Source of the DNA: Sphingobacterium griseoflavum
Lineage (GTDB): Bacteria; Bacteroidota; Bacteroidia; Sphingobacteriales; Sphingobacteriaceae
Length of the DNA stretch: 64,000 nucleotides
NCBI RefSeq assembly: GCF_014653155.1
Contig: NZ_BNAF01000008.1
Location: 62,001 to 126,000 of the forward strand
Direction: 5' to 3'
Shown here: positions 61,097-64,000 of the stretch, one piece after another
How the letters are laid out: every line of letters begins with the position of its first letter
Numbering within the stretch: position 1 is the stretch's first letter
Notes under the pieces: generated by a model
What the model was told of the DNA's origin: nothing
The model's input: the letters and a program-made list of their open reading frames with translations, nothing else
Database searches by the model: none
Position numbers and translations under genes: made by a program

Positions 61097-62122
61097 ATGC
61101 AATACAAAAAAATACTGGTAACAGGAGCCGCAGGTTTTATCGGTTTCCATGTCTGTAAGCTTTTATTGGAACGAGGGTTGTCCGTTGTCGGCCTTGATAA
61201 TATCAATTCATACTATGCTGTTCAGCTGAAATATGCCAGATTGGAAGAGCTGGGCGTTGCACGAGACGATGCGCAGCAATGGGGCAGACAGAGCATCTCG
61301 ACGGTAAATAGCAGCTTTAGCTTTGTAAGGATGAACATCGAGGACCGGGAACAGCTGCCCGTTTTTTTTGCATCGGAAAAATTCGATGCCGTGATCCACT
61401 TGGCAGCGCAAGCTGGGGTACGGCACAGCATGACGCATCCGGAAGCTTATGTGGATAGCAACGTGGTGGGGTTTCTTAACATATTGGAGGGATGCAGAAA
61501 GGAGCGGGTTGCACATTTGCTATATGCGTCGAGTTCTTCTGTATATGGGGAGAACAGCAAGATACCGTTTGCGGAGGATGATTGTGTGGACTATCCGGTG
61601 AGTGTCTATGCGGCTACGAAAAAGGCAAACGAGCTGATGGCCCATAGTTACAGCCACCTTTTTCAGCTACCGACCACAGGCTTGCGCTTTTTTACCGTCT
61701 ATGGCCCTTGGGGACGCCCGGATATGGCGCCCATGTTATTCGCCTCGGCAATTGCAGCGGAACGCGAGATCAAGCTGTTCAACCATGGCGAAATGTCGCG
61801 CGATTTTACCTACGTTGACGACATTTGCCAAGGTGTATACGTCGCACTTCAGCATCCGAATCGGGCCGAAAAGCCGTATCAGGTCTTTAATGTGGGGAAC
61901 GGGAAACCGGTGCAGTTGACGGATTTTGTAGCAGCCTTGGAAAGGGCCACAGGCAAGACTGCCCGACAAAAAATGCTGCCGATGCAGCTGGGCGAGGTGC
62001 CACGCACTTGGGCGGATATAAGTAAGCTGCAGGCTTTGGGGTATGAAAGTAAAACAAACTTACAGGAAGGTGTAAAGAAGTTTGTCGCATGGTTCCAGAC
62101 CTGTCGGTTCGACATTACTTAA
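61097..62122 (+). CDS. NAD-dependent epimerase, UDP-glucuronate 4-epimerase type
   Basis: The 341-residue short-chain epimerase has ILVTGAAGFIGFHVCKLL (NAD-binding) and VVGLDNINSYYAVQLKYARL, typical of UDP-glucuronate 4-epimerases. HLAAQAGVRHSMTHPEAYVDSN and ASSSSVYG follow, then Y171/K175 in YAATKKANE, and RFFTVYGPWGRPDMAP. It would interconvert UDP-glucuronate and UDP-galacturonate, using the product of the ugd gene at 7.4 kb. It is divergent from the LacI gene and starts a second polysaccharide-precursor cluster. Confidence 0.88.
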   Translation: MQYKKILVTGAAGFIGFHVCKLLLERGLSVVGLDNINSYYAVQLKYARLEELGVARDDAQQWGRQSISTVNSSFSFVRMNIEDREQLPVFFASEKFDAVIHLAAQAGVRHSMTHPEAYVDSNVVGFLNILEGCRKERVAHLLYASSSSVYGENSKIPFAEDDCVDYPVSVYAATKKANELMAHSYSHLFQLPTTGLRFFTVYGPWGRPDMAPMLFASAIAAEREIKLFNHGEMSRDFTYVDDICQGVYVALQHPNRAEKPYQVFNVGNGKPVQLTDFVAALERATGKTARQKMLPMQLGEVPRTWADISKLQALGYESKTNLQEGVKKFVAWFQTCRFDIT

Positions 62123-62494
62123 AAGGTTAGGTTTATCGTTCAGTTAAACAGCGGGAATTTGCGTGCGTTATTTTTTCAATGTTTAACTATGGTTGATCCC
62201 GCGCGCGATGGGTATTGGCATGTTTAACAGGTAGATTTAACGCACTTCCATAAATCGAATGTTCTTGTATACTTGTATTCCTCACGGAAATGAACTAGAA
62301 CAGGTTATTTTTGTATTAAAAGATTCGACTGCGGTAGCTTTTTTAATAAAGAATATGAAAATTCTGTATATTAGTGGCATAAAAACATCAGCCATTAAAA
62401 CGAAAAAGAAGGTTGATAAGCGGAGAGATCTTCAGCTCTTATGAAATGCTGCTTTTAACGTTCAAATATTATTTAAATCTTGATTCAGAAAAAC
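62123..62494. other. Intergenic region with interleaved inverted repeats
   Basis: No credible gene is present. GTTAAACA (62143-62150) pairs with TGTTTAAC (62180-62187), and GCGGGA (62151-62156) pairs with TCCCGC (62197-62202). The two stems interleave, which is a pseudoknot topology if transcribed. A second TGTTTAAC occurs at 62221-62228. TATTTTTG at 62306-62313 fits a -7 element for the cytidylyltransferase genes, without a clear -33 partner. Confidence 0.3.
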
Positions 62495-62965
62495 ATGAAA
62501 ATCGGAATTACTTTCTCTGCATTTGATCTCCTACATGCGGGACATATAAAAATGCTCGAAGATGCAAAGGAACAGTGTGATTTTTTGATCTGTGGCTTGC
62601 AAACAGATCCCACGTTGGATCGGCCGGAGAAAAATAAGCCTACACAGACCGTTGTGGAGCGCTACATCCAACTGAAAGGTTGTAAATACGTGGACCAGAT
62701 AGTTCCCTACGCGACGGAGGAGGATTTGGAGGATATCTTGCGTTCTTTTAAAATTGATGTTCGTATCTTGGGCGACGAATACAAGGAAAAAACCTTTACC
62801 GGTCGCCAATATTGCGAGGAAAAAGGAATAGAGCTGTATTTCAACAGTCGCGACCATCGGTTTTCGAGCTCTGGGTTGCGCCGCACCGTAGCAGAAAAGG
62901 AGCGAGAAAAAAATGGAACGGTAGTGGCGATGGGCGAAGATGGAAAGAAAAAGTCACGGGGATAG
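62495..62965 (+). CDS. Cytidylyltransferase-family protein (TagD/GCT-like), first of a tandem pair
   Basis: ATG 62495 gives MKIGITFSAFDLLHAGHIKML; a TTG at 62480 would add five residues. The 156-residue protein has the HxGH nucleotide-binding motif (H14-A-G-H17), KNKPTQTVVERYIQLKGC, and DVRILGDEY. The second family motif, RTxGISTT in glycerol-3-phosphate cytidylyltransferases, is replaced by RDHRFSSSGLRRTV. A lysine-rich tail (EDGKKKSRG) extends it beyond its neighbour. It may activate an alcohol phosphate with CTP for polysaccharide or lipid synthesis; the substrate is unknown. Confidence 0.82.
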   Translation: MKIGITFSAFDLLHAGHIKMLEDAKEQCDFLICGLQTDPTLDRPEKNKPTQTVVERYIQLKGCKYVDQIVPYATEEDLEDILRSFKIDVRILGDEYKEKTFTGRQYCEEKGIELYFNSRDHRFSSSGLRRTVAEKEREKNGTVVAMGEDGKKKSRG

Positions 62966-63116
62966 TGGAAAAGACGACCCTGCGCGCGAGAGACACCTTT
63001 TTTAATATAAAATAGAGCATGTATGCAACGGATGGTATCACTTAGGGTACACGGGGTGAGCAAATTGCTCCGCTCGCTATGTTCCATCCACGCCAGGTGC
63101 TATTAATAACAAAACG

Positions 63117-63548
63117 ATGAGAATAGGAATTACATTTGGGGTTTTCGACCTGCTCCATGCTGGCCATATCATGATGTTGGAAGAAGCCAAAAGAAACTGC
63201 GACTACTTGATCGTTGGCCTAAATACCGATCCGTCGGAAGTGGACCCAACGAAGAACAAACCCACACAGACTGTTGTAGAACGTTATATACAGCTGGAAG
63301 GCTGCCACTACGTTGATGAAATTATTCCCTATGAAACCGAGCAAGATTTGGCAGATATGCTGCAGGCTCTGCATGTTCAAGTTCGCTTTATAGGGGAGGA
63401 ATACCGTGATAAAGATTTTACCGGACGAAAATACTGTGTGGAAGAGGGTATTGAGATCTACTACAACAAGCGCACACATCGGTTTTCTAGCCATGGTTTG
63501 CGCAAGGTAGTGGCGGATAAGGAAGCGGAAAAGATTTTGAAGGGATAG
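63117..63548 (+). CDS. Cytidylyltransferase-family protein (TagD/GCT-like), second of a tandem pair
   Basis: The 143-residue protein starts MRIGITFGVFDLLHAGHIMM and mirrors the preceding gene: HxGH, KNKPTQTVVERYIQLEGC, VRFIGEEYRDKDFTG and KRTHRFSSHGLRKV. The two are clearly a duplicated pair separated by 151 bases without a gene. It lacks the charged tail of the first copy and ends KILKG. The same altered second motif (RFSSxGLR) suggests a shared but non-standard substrate. The pair lies before a mannose-1-phosphate guanylyltransferase start. Confidence 0.84.
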   Translation: MRIGITFGVFDLLHAGHIMMLEEAKRNCDYLIVGLNTDPSEVDPTKNKPTQTVVERYIQLEGCHYVDEIIPYETEQDLADMLQALHVQVRFIGEEYRDKDFTGRKYCVEEGIEIYYNKRTHRFSSHGLRKVVADKEAEKILKG

Positions 63549-63628
63549 GGATTAATGGTAGGGAGGTGAATGTTTAGCGCGTATGTCGCGTACCAAAACA
63601 TCACCATTATTCATTATACAAATAACAC

Positions 63629-64000
63629 ATGAGTGACATTGTACACGTAATATTGTCGGGTGGCGTGGGGAGCCGCCTGTGGCCATTATCCCGGAAAAGT
63701 AATCCGAAACAGTACCTAAATCTATTTAAGGAGGGATCCTTGTTTGGTATGACGGTACTTCGCAATCGCAGCCTGTGCAATAAAGTTATGGTTGTCGGGA
63801 ATTGCGACAATTACCAATTGAGTAAAGAGGTGCTAGACAGCCAAGGCGTAGAATATGTGGATATCGTCGAGGCAACACCTAGAAATACTGCCGCTGCAAT
63901 TGCCTTTGCTGCTTTTGCCGCTTCGCCGGATGATATCTTGGTCGTAACGCCGTCTGATCACGTAATTGTGGGAGAGGACGATTACAATACGGCTATCAAG
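63629..64000 (+). CDS. manC: Mannose-1-phosphate guanylyltransferase, N-terminal part
   Basis: The frame opens at ATG 63629 and runs off the window after 124 codons. It contains the signature LSGGVGSRLWPLSRKSNPKQ (residues about 9-28), then EATPRNTAAAIAFAA and VVTPSDHVI, all specific to mannose-1-phosphate guanylyltransferases. The product, GDP-mannose, is a precursor for mannose or fucose in surface polysaccharide. Whether a phosphomannose isomerase domain is fused at the C terminus cannot be seen. Confidence 0.9.
   Translation, partial: MSDIVHVILSGGVGSRLWPLSRKSNPKQYLNLFKEGSLFGMTVLRNRSLCNKVMVVGNCDNYQLSKEVLDSQGVEYVDIVEATPRNTAAAIAFAAFAASPDDILVVTPSDHVIVGEDDYNTAIK

Noticed and set aside
62259..62444. 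Rightward ORF of 61 codons before the cytidylyltransferases
   Set aside because: It overlaps a possible promoter element, has a basic low-complexity end and no family resemblance.

Overview
The window comes from a Bacteroidota genome, most likely the family Sphingobacteriaceae (Sphingobacterium/Pedobacter type). This rests on two SusC/SusD-type glycan uptake loci, a type IX secretion (T9SS) type-B gene set with a gliding-motility-type C-terminal domain, TTTG/TAnnTTTG-like promoters and A-rich leaders in place of Shine-Dalgarno sites. The genus cannot be fixed from the sequence alone. No rRNA, tRNA, CRISPR array or recognisable insertion-sequence transposase was seen.

Layout. 1-10.1 kb: the end of a surface-polysaccharide (capsule/EPS) operon on the + strand: a pyruvyltransferase-type fragment, two glycosyltransferases, the dTDP-L-rhamnose genes rfbB-rfbC-rfbD-rfbA, a Wzi-type outer-membrane protein, UDP-glucose dehydrogenase and an alginate-lyase-family enzyme. 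10.1-12.7 kb: an isolated 38-codon ORF with a strong terminator, a small XRE repressor with a divergent promoter/operator, and the first copies of a long interspersed repeat. 12.7-33.8 kb: an alpha-mannan-type polysaccharide utilisation locus (PUL 1). It has a divergent membrane-spanning kelch/SARP-type regulator, then GH76, a surface lipoprotein, GH76, SusC, SusD, a DUF3823 lipoprotein, an unclassified TIM-barrel-like protein, GH92 and a glutaminase-A-like protein. 33.8-37.4 kb: five more repeat copies around an Rpn/PDDEXK_2 nuclease gene. 37.4-46.2 kb (- strand): a T9SS triplet of a roughly 1940-residue repeat protein with a type-B C-terminal domain, PorP/SprF and an OmpA-family protein. 46.6-47.3 kb: repeat copy 8. 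47.4-49 kb: a second Wzi/RemB-type outer-membrane protein. 49.1-61 kb (- strand): a second mannan-type PUL (SusC-SusD-SusE-GH76-GH76) next to an MFS sugar porter, a ROK-like kinase and a LacI repressor, linked by shared ACCGGT-centred palindromes. 61-64 kb: a second nucleotide-sugar cluster (UDP-glucuronate 4-epimerase type, two tandem cytidylyltransferases, the start of a mannose-1-phosphate guanylyltransferase).

How it fits together. Both PULs centre on GH76 (endo-alpha-1,6-mannanase family). PUL 1 adds GH92 exo-mannosidase to trim side chains. The LacI unit would import and phosphorylate the released hexose, and the 3'-terminal manC-type gene belongs to GDP-mannose supply for surface polysaccharide. 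The most unusual non-genic feature is a repeat family of about 0.4-0.7 kb. It has eight copies in four places, all in the same orientation, bounded by related hairpins and built of interchangeable modules, and one array encloses the Rpn nuclease gene.
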